A stretch of 64,000 bases of DNA from contig JAQFVV010012396.1 of NCBI GenBank assembly GCA_028023455.1, positions 4,003,656 through 4,067,655 on the forward strand. Reading direction: 5' to 3'. Source of the stretch: Epiperipatus broadwayi. Lineage: Eukaryota > Onychophora > Udeonychophora > Euonychophora > Peripatidae. This document shows, in pieces, positions 50,683 to 64,000 of this stretch (its first letter is position 1; every line of letters begins with the position of its first letter). The notes below the pieces were generated by a model. That model did not search any database. It saw only the letters and a list, made by a program, of their open reading frames with translations, and had not been told where the DNA came from. Both the position numbers and the translations under genes were made by a program.

Positions 50683-52454
50683 GCAGAAAAATGGTGGGTG
50701 GATTGGTACTAGGTAAATAAATAGATAATCAAATAGAAAGAAGGTAAGATAGGTAGGTAAGTAGATAATTGTTTTTGTGACAAATAAATAAAATATATAC
50801 TTTTTAATATAACAAATGTTTTATAATCTACCATAAAACTATAAAAGATCAGTATAATTATTGTTATTACTATTTAAAAAGTACATTATAGTTCTCAAAT
50901 GGTCGGTTTCATAAGAGATCATGTGATTAGAGCATCTTCAATGCAGAAACCTTTAGCATTTGAATCCATCACTATATCCCTGCATTATATTCCTAAGATT
51001 CAGTGGAAACTTTAAGTAAAAAAAAAAAAATAGAAAAAATAATGGATGATTTTAACTTAAAAAAAGATAATCGTGAAAATGTTAATGAGAGAAAAAAGTG
51101 AGAAGACTACAGAATACAATTTAAAATATTTGTGGAATCTAATGATGAAGATTTAAACATAATGTACATAAATTTTATCACTAACATTTTTTTTAAAAAA
51201 AATACAATAAAGTTTTACAAAAATGTACTTGAAATAAAAAAATTCGCTACATATATGCATTTTTACAATAATTATTAGTAATAAGATAAAAATCACAAGT
51301 ACATTTTCAGTTTTAAAAATTAATTAAAAAATATAACTGTTTTAATTTTTTTTTAAAAAAAAATTATACATTTTAATTAAACATGTATAACAATACAGAA
51401 TGATATTAATGTTTAAAGTTTTTAAATGTTTTAAAACTGTTTTTCTCCCTAATAATGTAATTTTCACTATATATATATATTTTTTATTCTTTACAAATCA
51501 TAAACATCTGTTGGAAAGTTTTTAATAATAAATTAAAATTTTTACAGAAACACTGCAATTCACATACGAATAATATAGAAAGAAAATTAAGTAATTAACA
51601 ATATGAAAGCCGGGACATTATTATGTTGCTGTTTTAATTAATCTTTTATGATATTACAGTAAGAATAATGAAAGGATTACTTATTAGTCACCACAGGACA
51701 ACGTAGCTATTATTTTTTTATATTTGTACTTTAATTAGTACTGTGTGAAATATTTATAAAAAAAAATAACCAAAAGCAAAGAGAAATATACTTGTTAAAA
51801 CCTAATGCAAAATTAATGATTTCAACTGATTTAAAATAATACAAGAATAAATGTAACAATATTTCTAATCATACTATTTTTAATGTATATATGTAAAAAA
51901 AAATATCTGTAATTTTGGAAGCATGATTTTATTTTTACTGCTGAATAGTTTAGAATATCCTTGTGTTTCTATAGAATAATTAACAAAAAATCAATTTTTA
52001 ATATAATTATAGGGTAAATTCTTGTTACTTGCTATATGAGCAAAGAATATAAATAAACGAATATATATATATATATATGGTATTTTTGTGACATATAGCA
52101 GTATAATCATCCAAAGGGAAGTATTCTTTCCCAGGGCTAGGATCTTGATCTTTGTCTTGGATGGCATATTTTTGCTTCATTTTATGTTGCTAACATTGGT
52201 GAACTTATGATTTTATATCTAAATTTATATTAGGCCATCAAACTTATGACTTAGCTAGCATTTTCATTCCAACTATTCTAGAGTACCCACAAGGTAATTC
52301 ATTCAAAAATTGTTTATGGTTGCTAGGAAAAACAATTCTTGTGGCCAAAATGTATTTTTAATCTGCATTCTAGTCTAAAACTTTGTGATAATTTTGTAAA
52401 TTTTAAAATAATTCAACCACAAGCATATGAATAAATAAATATATATTTGAAAAA
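50683..52454. other. AT-rich DNA, possible SINE trace
   Basis: At about 50905-50980, TGTGATTAGAGCATCTTC and GCATTTGAATCCATC sit about 40 bases apart, like the A and B boxes of a tRNA-derived SINE, but no flanking duplication is seen. Nothing else was recognised. Confidence 0.35.
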
Positions 52455-54930
52455 CATTGAAATGCATAAACATATATACATTGTAATGAGATTTGATCTT
52501 TGAACCTCTAGAAAAGATTAGTTATAAGCATACTGAAGGACCTTACCAGTTTATAAGCCTACTTGCTGGTAATATTATCTAAATAACAGTAATATTTCGA
52601 ACTTATCAAAGTTCATTCATATAGATATGCTTCTATTGATTTGCATATCAATCTAATTATATATAAAAATAAATATGGTTTAAGAGACTGGAATTCTCTA
52701 GATGTTTTTATTTGTTGGAGCTGGTACCAAGTCTAGCACTACCAGAAACCCAAGTTTAAACCACCATCCATTAAAGAATAATTTCATCAGTACTGAGCAG
52801 TAACTTGGGATACAAAAAACTCACCCACAATATAGAACAGCTTAATAACTTAATCTAAAACATTTTATTGAATTGATGAAATGTAAAAATAAAAATTAAA
52901 TATAGGCTCAAGTTTTAAATTCAACCCTATTTTATTTCATATAGTAGCAATACTCTAAATGTATCAATGGACTCCCTCTCAAATAAATGAACTCTGTCAA
53001 AATGGAGAATATGACCAATGATAAAGTATAATAAAAACTTTTTTGCCACTATGTAATTTTAATGACCTCCATTACCTCTTTATTTACTGCTATAAACTAT
53101 TTCTTAATTTATTTTCTCTAACTATATGTCTAATTGATGTTTTAATTATAACATATCAAAAAAAAATAGTAACAAGTAAAATTCCATAAAAAAATGAAAA
53201 GTATAAAAAATGTGTACAATATTATCCTTAACTGAATATAACTACACAGACAAATACATGATACATTTTCATATCAGCCTTTCAAGCTAATTGTGCATAC
53301 GCTTTTGCGAGTGTATGCACAATTAGCTTGAAAGGCTGATATTTGAATGTAATACAATTGTAAACATATGCTATATAAAATAAATGCTTATTTACATATG
53401 ATTAAGTTTCAGTTAGAGTGACGCTTAGTAAATTCTAGATAATTTCACTGAAGTCATTCATTCAAACATTGTATATAGTAATTTAAAGTGACTGTTCCAT
53501 CCTCACGCTTTCCTTGCCAGTACTTCAGATTGGCTCATATATAAGCATTTGAGTCATAGGAATAAGTGGATTCATTTTATTCCTGCATAAATACTATATC
53601 TTGTATTGGGGAGAAAGTATTCATTTATTATTATTAACACTCGCAAGAGCGTATGCACAATTAGCTTGAAAGGCTGATATTTGAATGTAATACAATTGTA
53701 AACATATGCTATATAAAATAAATGCTTATAATACATTTTGAGTAAATTAGTACTAAATATAATAATCTATCTTTAATGTCGATAAACATGATATTAAAAT
53801 TTTTGCCACATATGACACATTTAGACAAAATGAGCTTACTAACTTTCTGTAGTAGTGTAACTTTCCAATTTTCAAAATGGTTTAAGCTGTTTACATATGA
53901 TTATGTGTATTTTATTTTTAGTGCTGCTAATTTTAGGCTGGTGCACTAAAGATTATGTCTATTTGTTTAACCTGTTTTTCTTCTGTAAAGCTGGAAAACA
54001 ACTTGTTAATATTTACTCTTAGTTTTTTGTGCTTTAATGTGGAAAACACATGGTTAAATCTATTTTTTTCAGTTATCTGATTTCAGGTTGATTAGCATTG
54101 GTATGTTTTTTTTTATTTCATATCTATCAACAGATAGAATTTTTGAGAAAATCAGCAATTGTTATTCCATTTTATGGACAAGCATAAATTTTTCAAATAA
54201 TGATGAGCACCATTTTGTTTTCAAATTAGGGCTGGGATTTTCACTTTATTCTTCTATAAAGTCATATGCTAGATTAGAGATGAATGTCTATGAAAGAGCA
54301 TTAGATATACATATAACAGCATCACAAATACATGCTTTTCTTAGACATTGTGTAGTTATTTTCTCACAATCTTTATGATATTCTTCTCCCACTGGTAATT
54401 TATTCAACTTGCTATATATTGGCTTCATGACAAATGATAGAAAGTTTGGTTTACTATACTAGCAAAATATGTTATGTCTTCTGTTCTCTAATCAATTATC
54501 AAAGTCCTTTTATAAATAATCATCATCTCATCATGTTATTAATACCTTAAGCTTTTTTCTTTCAAAATTACCATATCTATTTTGAATAAATCTCTTAATT
54601 ACATGTTTCTTGATAATCAACAATATTTTTTAAAATTAAAATCACAAAACAGATAGTCAAAATAAAATAAAACAAAAATATTGCATTTCTATAAATTTAA
54701 ATTTGTTTCAAGACAAACCATATTTAATTATTAATTTTAATAACTTGATAATTGTTTTGTTTTAATTTTTAACTGCAATTTATTTCCTTTACAATGAGCA
54801 ATATTCCAATCAATTTAATTTTCTCCCTATTACAATTACAATTTATTTCCATTATATATTCTTTTCTTTGATAAAGAGACATAAAAATATTTAAAAATAA
54901 AGCAAGTACTGATACATTCAGTTGCTATCA
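52455..54930 (+). repeat. Long dispersed repeat, copy 2
   Basis: Collinear with 24240-26480, as listed there, with the extra foldback element at 53270-53730 inserted. The 96-codon frame at 54088-54378 lies in its poorly conserved middle. It has no recognisable motif and no clear counterpart in copy 1, so I do not call it a gene. Confidence 0.65.
53261..53739 (+). mobile_element. Family W element with inverted 5' tip, direct repeats and 9-bp target duplication
   Basis: ATACATTTT flanks the element (53261-53269 and 53731-53739). A perfect 30-bp inverted repeat (53271-53300 and 53313-53342, 12-bp loop) opens it. The 79-bp block 53313-53391 repeats exactly at 53651-53729. The structure is therefore a short inverted tip, a unit of about 338 bp, and the start of a second unit. 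The end TATATAAAATAAATGCTTA matches the element at 34967-35195. No ORF is present. A CTGAAG...CAAAC trace near 53446 may be a lost hammerhead core, which is speculative. Confidence 0.8.
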
Positions 54931-57900
54931 TGAGATGACTCTCCTAGCATATAATACTTTATATTTGTGGCTTACTATAAAAAACTATAATATATATATA
55001 TATATATATTGTAATGCGTACATACGTTCGTTACATTATTTTTTATTAGTAAACATAAAAAAAAAAAAGTTCACCAATAAAAATTTCTTTTTTAAGAATT
55101 AAAAATTGAAAATTAAAAATTCATCTTAAACTCGCATATATATAAAATCGCACAGATAAATAATTATTAAAATAAAACTTTATTAAAAAAAGAGTAGTTT
55201 AAAACTAAATTTTCAGAAAAGATTTAGAGATAAAAATATATGTTTAAGTTTGAAAACAAATTAATTAATCTTTTGTGAAATGATTATTTTAATTAATAAA
55301 CTAGCCTTTGGGCATTTAAATGTATAAGCATCGGTCAGATAGGAAAACAATAGAAACTTTTAGCAAATGAAAGAAATCCATCGGGAAATCGGACCTTAAT
55401 GAAAAGGTTTTCACCATCATGATGTAATGTTGAGTTAATCCACAAACTTATTATAAAAGGAAAGGTTTGAAAATAAAAGAGTTAGTTGGTTATTACGAGT
55501 GGACAGATATGTGTTAGTGTGGAGTTGAAGGAGAAGGGATTGAAAAGACGCACTCTTCAATCCCTTCAGTTCTGCTAGGAAGAAAGAGAAATGAACTATC
55601 ATTTTCTACATTGAGGACCAGCTGGAGTAAAAAACCTCCGGATGAATAAATAAAATGGCCAATAGAATACCAATCTTTTTTGGACAGTGTGGGAATTCAT
55701 GTTCAAATGGCAAGCAACAGATAAAGATGAACTGTTTAAAACCATAAGAACTTTATAATTAACCTTTTAACCGCTAATTTTATCATTGGTTGTATCAGAT
55801 AAAAATCAAATCTTTTAATTGGCCAACTCACAAACTGAAGACAAAGCCTATTGTTAAAACATATTCGCCTATAATATTAAATTCAACTCAGATACGTTTA
55901 TAAAAAGTATATAATTAATTTTTCAGGTTATGAAGAGAACGAAAGTTCTTTCAAAAATAAATTGCTATTTATTTATTCTAAAATATTCAATATCGGCAAC
56001 ATAAAAGTTATAATGTAAACAAAAAGATCGACTTTTACGTTATAGAAAAGTAAATATTTCTTTTTACTACATTTTCAATATTTTTACTTAAATCTTCAAT
56101 ATTTTTCGAAAATAATTTTGTTTTTTTATTATTCTCTCTGAAAATAATTTTAATTTCTCAAAATATTCTTTTATAATAATTAAATCGTATTCGAAATGAA
56201 AATCTCAGCGTTTTTCTTTATTTTCTTTGATCAGGCAGTTTCTTTGTTCTTTCCAGCCAATCAGAATGTCTTTTTCGGCTGAGAGCATGCTAAGAACCAA
56301 TCACAAATAATGTTCCTTCTTTGTTTAGGTTTAAATGTGTTTTTTTTCTATTTTTTACTTCTAAAATAAATCGGAAGATGTCACCATCGTACAGAACTTT
56401 TAAAAACGAATTCAATACGTGTTTAACGAATATTTTCGTATAAAAACTGGCTGAGTTAGAGTGATTTCAGATGTCGACGAGGAGCCTCGTAAAAACAGTC
56501 TTTTGGTTAATGAACATTAAATTAAAAACTTTCCGTATTTAAAATAATTAAGAAATAGAAACCTATCTGACCAACGTTATTTATTAATTAGTTATAATTC
56601 TATTTAATGTATTTCTTTTGTAAAATCATTTCCATTTATTTATTTATTTGTTCTTTAAGTTTTATTATGATTTCTGTTTTTCATTAAACTAGTTATATAA
56701 TTATTAAACTTAAGTCGGGCGTGAATGGCTATATAGATTTGTAAAGTTATATTAGGGGAGAGTAATCTTAGGTTATTCATTTCGTAGTTGAATTAAGTCA
56801 ATGGATTAGATATATTGGTGTAATTAGTAGATGTAGTACGAGATTCGCTATGGGCAGAATCACTTTTATATGCCGCACACTTCCGATTTGCCTATGGAAG
56901 GGATTATAAGACGTAGAACACTGTTCCTTCCTATGGAGTTTTTTTTTATTGCTCTCATTGTCAGATAGATGTAATATTCCTATCTGACGAGAAGCAGTTT
57001 CTTCTCTTAATATAATTGTGCTGCCGTATTCATATTACATTGAACACATCGATATATCAGATGGATTGAAGTTTGGTTTGACTGCGAATCTTTGGCCTAA
57101 GGTTAAACAAGGATTGAATATTTTCTTTTCAAATGCAAATCTATGTAGTCTATTCATACTCGACACTCTAAATAAAGATGCATTAAATTTAAGTTGAATA
57201 TAGACGCTTGCATGGGTTCATTACCGGTTGATTAAGTTTTTGGTTTTCATATTCGATCAAAATATATAGACATTCGGTAAATACTGATACCTTACGGTGA
57301 GTATCCAAAATGTATTTATTCGGATGTCTTTTAAGTTATTGGTGTTAATGCAAGCATCTTATGGTGAATGCTATTGGGTTACTTATAAATTTCCCTCTGC
57401 AATTGACGGTATCAATGACTTTGTATTTTGATCGTTTATGTTTATTTTGAAATGTTTTTGACCGTGGAATCTATGTAACCGATCTATACTCAACATTTTT
57501 AAACAAATCTGTGCGAACTAATAATAACATAAAATTTAAAATGTAAATTAAAATCTAAAATAAAAGTAAAAATAATGTTAAATCTTATATATATATATAT
57601 ATATGCATAAATAAATTTTTGTATGTTAATTACTGGTAGTGGCTTATTTTATTTATTTTTTAATATTGAAATATGATTAGATAAGATATTATATTATTAA
57701 GTCTCTGCTACTCCCTGAGCTAGTGACTTGGGCTAACGACCGGAATCAAAATTTAAAAAAAAAAAAAAAAATTTTTTGACTTATGTATCTGCCTACTTTA
57801 TAAATTTTTATAGGTTCAAATGCATAGATGGCGCCCTGTAGTGCAGATCACGTTAAGTGTTATTCTCCAGATCATTACAATATATATATATACAGAGATA

Positions 57901-58504
57901 GAGAAATAAATTAACTTCGACAAGAGTTATTAATAAAGCAACAGTGGAAGAGAAAGTCATATTCACTAGGTTTTCCGATTTTCAGCTTTTAAAAGTTTGA
58001 ATAGTTTTTTATTTTATTTTACTTTCTAGCTAAGAATAGTTAAATACAAATTTACAAACCAAAATTGGAATAATTGAATGGACTTTTTTAAATGACTGCT
58101 ATCTGAAAAAAAATTCTAAGCTTGTTAAAAAAATTTCAAGTTTATTCAGTCCATATTTGAATGCATACTCTTTGCGTATTTGGGTAATGGTTAATACAGC
58201 TATATGCTATGCCTAATATCTGATTTGAGTCTTGATAAATCTTATTTTTCCAACTGTATTGTTAGAAATTTTTTCAGGTAGTCAGCCTATAAGCTTAATA
58301 TCTAACCATCCAATTACTGATTTATAAATAGTGTTCAGATATTATTATCCAGAAGCTAAAAAAAAAAAATGCTGAAATCCTCTCCAATTTACAAATAAAC
58401 TCACTTTCCATGTGATGTATTTGCTTTTTCTAGTCATCTTTGGATGTTTGCTGGTAAGTACTTTTCTACCAGGTCAGTTATTTAATGCTATTTTATCTGC
58501 ATAT
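54931..58504. other. CpG-containing stretch without recognised gene
   Basis: CpG is clearly more frequent from about 55320 to 57500 than elsewhere. Two CCAAT-type words (AGCCAATCAGAA near 56255 and GAACCAATCACA near 56295) and short hairpins (AAGGGATTGAA/TTCAATCCCTT at 55534-55567) are present. GTCAGATAGG occurs in alternating orientation at 55334, 56572, 56960 and 56980. No open frame with coding character was found; this could be a promoter region, a non-coding exon or an old mobile element. Confidence 0.35.
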
Positions 58505-58960
58505 ATTGTACCAGTATAAATCCACCACGCTTACTCATACACAGTACCCGAGTTCAAACCCAGTCCACGTTTAAGAATAAATTCCAAAACGCCAACTAAA
58601 TTCAAACCCAAACCCCGGTATGACCAACCGATGATGACTTTATAACAGCACGGGGTTATCCCTTTACTAGCTCAACTCAGAACACAGACTAAATTACTCA
58701 CAGTTTTATATATAGCTCTATTATACTCTGGATATTGGTACGGTCATTAATGTAATGTATATATTTAAGTTGCCAATACAAACAGTAGGTGACTAAATAG
58801 ACTTCGAGAGTAATGAGTTGGAAGACACAAAATTAGATTAAATAAATTGTTTAATAATAAATAGAAAGCATAAAAATATAGTATTCAAAAGCACGGTAAG
58901 ATTTCCATAAATATTCTATTATAATTAGCTACTAGTCTTTAGTAATCATTTTACCTGGTA
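58505..58960. repeat. Possible dispersed repeat, partner near 63348-63790
   Basis: GTACCAG...CCAC...CTTACT, GCCAACTAAATTCAAACC and CTAGCTCAACTCAGAACACAG follow in the same order as similar words at 63350, 63579 and 63657. Identity is low and the link is tentative. Confidence 0.3.
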
Positions 58961-61521
58961 AACAAACTCATACCAATATTTGTGTAGCGAAATGATTGAC
59001 GGGTGGCTAAGGGAATCAGAGCATTTGAGCATTGAAAATATTTATCTACGATTTTTATTAAGTTATTTTATTCGAATAGATTCGAGCCGTTGCGTGTACG
59101 AATAGTTGGAGGGTGGTTTCGTATAAATATGATATCTAAGATTGATGTACTAGTGGTTGCCTAGATTGAAGAGCCCTACAGTAATCACTTGCGGTGCACC
59201 AACGGAATACCGGGCGGCTTGTACTTTGACAAGGCTTAATGCCCCCAAGTAGATCCGGGACACTACAACCAGCCGGGATCATTTCGAAACCCGGTGATCC
59301 AAGAGATAACCTGGGAAAGAATTGCTTTCTTCCCCATATGGTAGTATGGCGAGACGCTAACTTCGGCGAATGAATGGTATTGCCACAGTCATCGAGGACG
59401 AGTGCTTGAAGTGAATTTGAAAAGGAATTACACAAAACCGGATAATCAATTCGTCTATTTCTACGCAACAGGCTGATATAACTATTCCAATAAAACATGG
59501 CGGAATGAAACTGACCGCGAAAGCAATAATTAATTAATTTTACTCTGAAACCCCTAAACCCCCAGGTTGTTCAGGTGGTAGCGATTATAACAAATTATAC
59601 ACTGAAAACTATTTCTCATTTCATGTATGAAACTAAGATAATAACTTAAAACCCTTTACATATTTAAGATTGAAGTATCAGTTACAATAGTATGACAAAA
59701 CTAAAAAAAACATAATAAAGTGATTTAATATCTGCCAACTCAATATATGAAATAATCTTTAATTTAATAACGAAATTCTTTTTAAAATAACTATAATCAA
59801 TATTATAAACTAGCTTTAAACAGAGTTGGGAAATATTTCTATTGGCATCGTTTGTTTATAGCCTAAGTAATAAAAGGAGAAAAAAAAATATAAATGTCTT
59901 CATTTGAACTATTATTAGTAGATACAATATTTATAAACTATTTTCTAAAGACTAGAGCAGAGGATAAGGAGAAAGAACATTTACTGACAGGTTTGAAACA
60001 GTAGCATTATAAACAAAAAAAAACTTACATGTGATTCATTTGATTGACAGATTAACTTATAACATTAAGCTCGGGAGGAAGTTAAAAGTTCATGTAACAC
60101 AGTTACCCTTCTTTCTTCATCCGGCTTGGCTTCTCACGACGGTAATTCTGACGAACGTAGGCGCGCATTTGAAATTTACTTGGAAGGCATAGTCAATTTG
60201 GAGATTGGAAGCTGGAAATCGTGAAGCATATAAAACATGATCAGTCAGCGGCACGAAGATTCAAATTGGCGGGACAGAGATCAGCTCCTGGCACTTAGCC
60301 CATCGACATTACGGTTTACTGGTGGACTTCTTAACAAAAGTTGGAGAGATTTCTCTAGCAACTGCTTTGCTGTTTTTGAGACGATCTACTCTCAGCCACG
60401 TCAAAAGTTAGAATGTTAGTTTTTTTTTAAGATGGCCACGGTTGACCCTTCTGTCTGGTTTTTGTTTTAGGCTCCGCCTATTTTTCTCCAGCCTCCAGCA
60501 ATCCAGCTTGACCATACAATATCAATTATCCATTTCCATTGTTCCGTTTTCAGCTATCTCTAACTTTAATACGCAATTTTAAATTGACACAGTAATTACA
60601 AATATAAATTCCTTATCTAATTTCGAATACAACTTAATTACTCTATACATTTGTACAACACAGATTTTAATTAAAAACACTGATCAAAGGAATGTGACTT
60701 TTGATCAGCATTTTTAAACGACTTTGTATAATTCTAAAAGGCTAAAATTTAAGCAAATACACCCGCAATGAAACTTTTAAATTAAGCTGCTATAAATTCA
60801 CAAACCACGCACACACGAATATTATTTCATGATTTGTGACATTTATGCACGGAATCTTTACATATTTATTTACAAAACATAAAATATATATAGCTCAATT
60901 TTTGTGACTTGAAATGGAAAAATCCCATTGCGGGCGAATAGTAGTTCGAATTACCGTACTTCAACACATGAAACTAAGATCGGTTCTTCGATCTGTCTGT
61001 TTCAATATATGTATATGTTTGTGAATAAAAATACACATATAATAATTTAACAGGATTGTATTTGTATTTTTAGATAAATTTCAATTATTATGTAATCAGG
61101 TAAACTATCAATTAAAAATTTGCAGTGCAAACTAATTCACAAGATCTAATAATAGTATTTATCTACCCCACATATAAATCAAAAGTTAATCACTTTTAGT
61201 TTACTTATAGATCAGACAATAATATACTTTACTGGAAAGATTTGTTTACTTGTAAAAATATTTAAGAAATTGTTTATTGTCTGATTTACAACTCTTATAT
61301 AATCTAGAGTAATAACTAAATGTGATTCCTGTTCTGAAGATATGTTAAAAAAATATATTATTAGTTGGCATATATTTCTAATTGTAATACCAGTTTTTAA
61401 GTGGTAATTTGTTTAATTATATCATAGCTAAAATTTATGTAAAAAAAGCCTCATTAAATTATTAATATCTCCAATTTATAAAAATCTTACAAATATATAT
61501 ATATATATTTATAAAAATCTT

Positions 61522-61561
<40 letters not shown>

Positions 61562-63347
61562 AAAATCATTAATGAAGTGTGATTCCAATTTTAAATATAT
61601 ATAAAGCATTGTATTATATACAAAATACAGATGTGTTAATTAGGCTGAAAGCACATTTATGTGCTTTGTTTTTTTCTGTTTTATTATATTATTTATCAAT
61701 AATATATTAATTATTTATTAATGTAAGATTGTAGATCCATATGTCATATACCAGATTTGTCACTTGTAGTTCTCAAACTTTTTATGAACTTAAACAATAA
61801 ACAATTTAATAACTTTATAATGTTTTTATTCTTTTTTTAAAAAGTGTATTCAATAACTTTTTGCATATATTTTAAGCATTTGTGTTTGAACTAGAAAATT
61901 ATATAAATCAAAAACAATCTGGACAACATGGATGAGATTGATGGGTGAAGGTTATTTTTTACTTTGAATTGCATAGTACATAATAATAAACATATAATAA
62001 ATATCAACTAAATAATGCATATAAGTATTTGAAAGGTATTTAAAAACAGTGCATTTGGCTATTATATTCATAACCAGAGGTTTGAATTAAGGATAAATAA
62101 AATAAAATTTAAACGTGCTTATTTTAAATTTCAATCAGGCTAATCTAACTAACTATATAATATTGATCAGTAAAGTATTGTCTATTTTTGTTTAGAAGAA
62201 AAAAACAAGGACAGAAGCTGTCCTATGTTTAATGGGCAATTGGGAACTTTGGTGGATTATTCCCCTGTCTTTGCTTTGCAATGGTATATTTTAAAGATGT
62301 TTTACATTCTTGCTTATAAATATAAGTAAAAAGTTAAATGGACTTTAAAAAGCTCATTGAAGAGAAAAAAGGCTTCTCCAATATTTTTTGCTTCATGGAA
62401 AAATTAAGTGTAATATAATCAAAGTTATATTTATGAATGCATTCAATGCATTCTTACATTAATCTGCTTTCTTTTACATTAAAACAAACTGAAAATATAT
62501 ATTTTTATTAAAAGGTAAGTAAATACATATATATGCATAAGCACACGCACATGTATAATATATATTGAAATCGAAGTATTACTTTTAAAATAAAGTTTGA
62601 TTTAAAATAAAAACAAAAAAACACGTTCTTTTGTGTTGGCATAAATTTAATGCCTGTTATTTGGTAATGCCTACACGTACTTTTACATCACAGAATTGTT
62701 TTTGAGCTAGAAATAGAATTTTCTTATTGAATCATTTCTCCAATATTTGATATTCCTAGAAAATTCTAATCAAAATAAAATTTTATTCTATTAATAGTAA
62801 AAAAAAAATACTATTTATATTATTAAATTCGTACGATTTTTAAGAAAAATTTGATTGTATAATTTAATATATTCTCATAATTATATGATTGTCTTCCATA
62901 TAAAATTAAGTAAATATTAAAACATTTATTTCAGTAGCTAATGTTTATTCATATCATATAGTCTCTACATATTGTAAGGAGATGAAGTATTATTTTTGTG
63001 GAAAATCTGATGCATTTAAAGTCAAATTAATGTTAAAAAAGTTTGCACCATCTTAGTATTTGATTGTTATAAGCGTGATCTTTAAAATTGTTTATAGATT
63101 CTAGTATAAAGATTTGGTACAGATTTGATAATGGAATTTTAATTTGAATCAATTCATAGCAAAAAACAAGAACTTTATGTTTTTTTTTTGGATTCCATCC
63201 TAACAAGTTCAAAAAATTAGCTACAACATGTATTTAATGCTTTGAGTATTACCTATAAAGACTGGTGTAATAATTAATACTTTTATTTTTTAAATGAAAA
63301 TTGAATTACATAAAAATTGTATAATTCTTTAATATATATATATATAC
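58961..63347. other. Partly GC-richer stretch, then AT-rich DNA, no recognised gene
   Basis: 59100-59520 and 60100-60540 contain many CpGs and more G+C than the rest. The 120-codon minus-strand frame at 59136-59498 and the 60-codon frame at 60237-60419 show no domain or motif that I recognise and are more likely chance frames in GC-richer DNA. From 60600 on the sequence is AT-rich with short (TA)n runs (61494-61558). Confidence 0.35.
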
Positions 63348-63790
63348 TGTACCAGGTTGAACCACTGAAACCACTTACTTATACGTATATATAAGTTTTG
63401 GCCGGTTTCAAACTCCTTCCTAATACATTTATAATCTTATAAATGTTATGTGGACGAACCAGCATGTTCGAGAAAAATGGGAGATCTTATTGATAGCTTT
63501 AACTATCAACAGTGGCCCATCTCAGCTGCTAGATCAAACCCCTACTATCCAAATACTTTATTTGTTTTGGGGTAAACCCCAGGGCGCCAGCTAATCTAAT
63601 GACTAATGTATTCGGGCAATAGGCTCATAATCCAGCGCTTGAAACATTCCCCAAAACTAGCTCAGTCTAATTTGAATTCAATAACAAAATTATACAAAAT
63701 TAGTGGTGGAAAGAATTAATAAAAAGGTTGGTAAAAAGAATTGACCGACAAATAAAGTTTAAGTTTGAAGACATTTTATTTTAATTAACA
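63348..63790. repeat. Possible dispersed repeat, partner at 58505-58960
   Basis: Tentative counterpart of the repeat at 58505. It contains GTACCAGGTTGAACCACTGA, GGCGCCAGCTAATCTAATGA and AACTAGCTCAGTCTAATTTG. A short inverted repeat (TGATAGCTTTAACTATCA at about 63492-63509) is also visible. Confidence 0.3.
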
Positions 63791-64000
63791 TTAATTAAGT
63801 TTAAGGATAATTTATTATCCAACATTAATTGACTAAATTTAAACATCTTTATAAATCTAATTTAACACATGCACATTTTTTAAAGTAACACATTATAACA
63901 TATATCTGGTGAAAAGCATAAATAATATGTGACATCATTAAATTATCTCACATTCACACACATGCAAATCAATAGTTCATTTTATGCATGCTTAAGAGTT
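63791..64000. other. AT-rich end of window
   Basis: No feature was recognised. Confidence 0.4.

Noticed and set aside
54088-54378. 96-codon plus-strand open frame
   Set aside because: It has no recognisable motif and lies in the poorly conserved middle of a dispersed repeat with no counterpart in the other copy.
59136-59498. 120-codon minus-strand open frame in GC-richer DNA
   Set aside because: It has no motif, domain or codon pattern that I recognise, and stops become rarer by chance in GC-richer DNA.

Overview
The window reads as intergenic or intronic DNA of a very A+T-rich animal genome, most likely an invertebrate. Several non-LTR retrotransposon types lie together (RTE-type, Jockey/CR1-type and a third APE-endonuclease type). 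There are tRNA-derived SINEs, very long (AAT)n, (TA)n and (GATA)n microsatellites, and no dense ORFs or operons. The species cannot be fixed from the sequence. No convincing host protein-coding gene was found; every long recognisable coding stretch belongs to a retrotransposon.

Layout. 1-2.4 kb: a palindromic tRNA-like SINE pair. 2.4-3.1 kb: a decayed RTE reverse-transcriptase piece whose missing C-terminal part seems to reappear at 13.2 kb. 3.1-8.2 kb: featureless AT-rich DNA. 8.2-12.8 kb: LINE family A, a full-length but heavily frameshifted copy, preceded by a second copy of its own 3' end and bracketed by (AAT)n. 12.8-24.5 kb: many short foldback elements and SINEs. 24.2-26.5 kb: a long dispersed repeat with a diverged partner at 52.5-54.9 kb. 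27.1-29.3 kb: a 5'-truncated family A copy. 29.6-34.4 kb, minus strand: LINE family B, a nearly intact Jockey/CR1-type element with ORF1, endonuclease and reverse transcriptase, embedded in (AAT)n. 34.4-55 kb: AT-rich DNA with foldback elements, a SINE with perfect target duplications and a roughly 590-bp (GATA)n array. 55-60.6 kb: a richer, CpG-containing stretch without recognisable genes. 60.6-64 kb: plain AT-rich DNA plus one possible diverged repeat.

The most interesting content is a group of short foldback repeats. Several carry what looks like a type I hammerhead ribozyme: CTGANGA core, hairpin stem II, GAAA, a two-base-pair stem III, the GTC cleavage triplet and a complementary stem I. 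The best is at 12801-12839 (+). Others are at 17682-17722 (-), 19814-19853 (-), 20493-20534 (+, broken core) and 42075-42111 (-). Related copies are flanked by target-site duplications of 14 and 20 bp, and a separate foldback family by 9 and 10 bp. Two of these four have an apparent empty site in the paralogous long repeat. This points to insertion by reverse transcription rather than cut-and-paste, and resembles Penelope-like LTR remnants or schistosome-type hammerhead SINEs. No Penelope-type reverse transcriptase was seen in the window, so these elements would be non-autonomous here.
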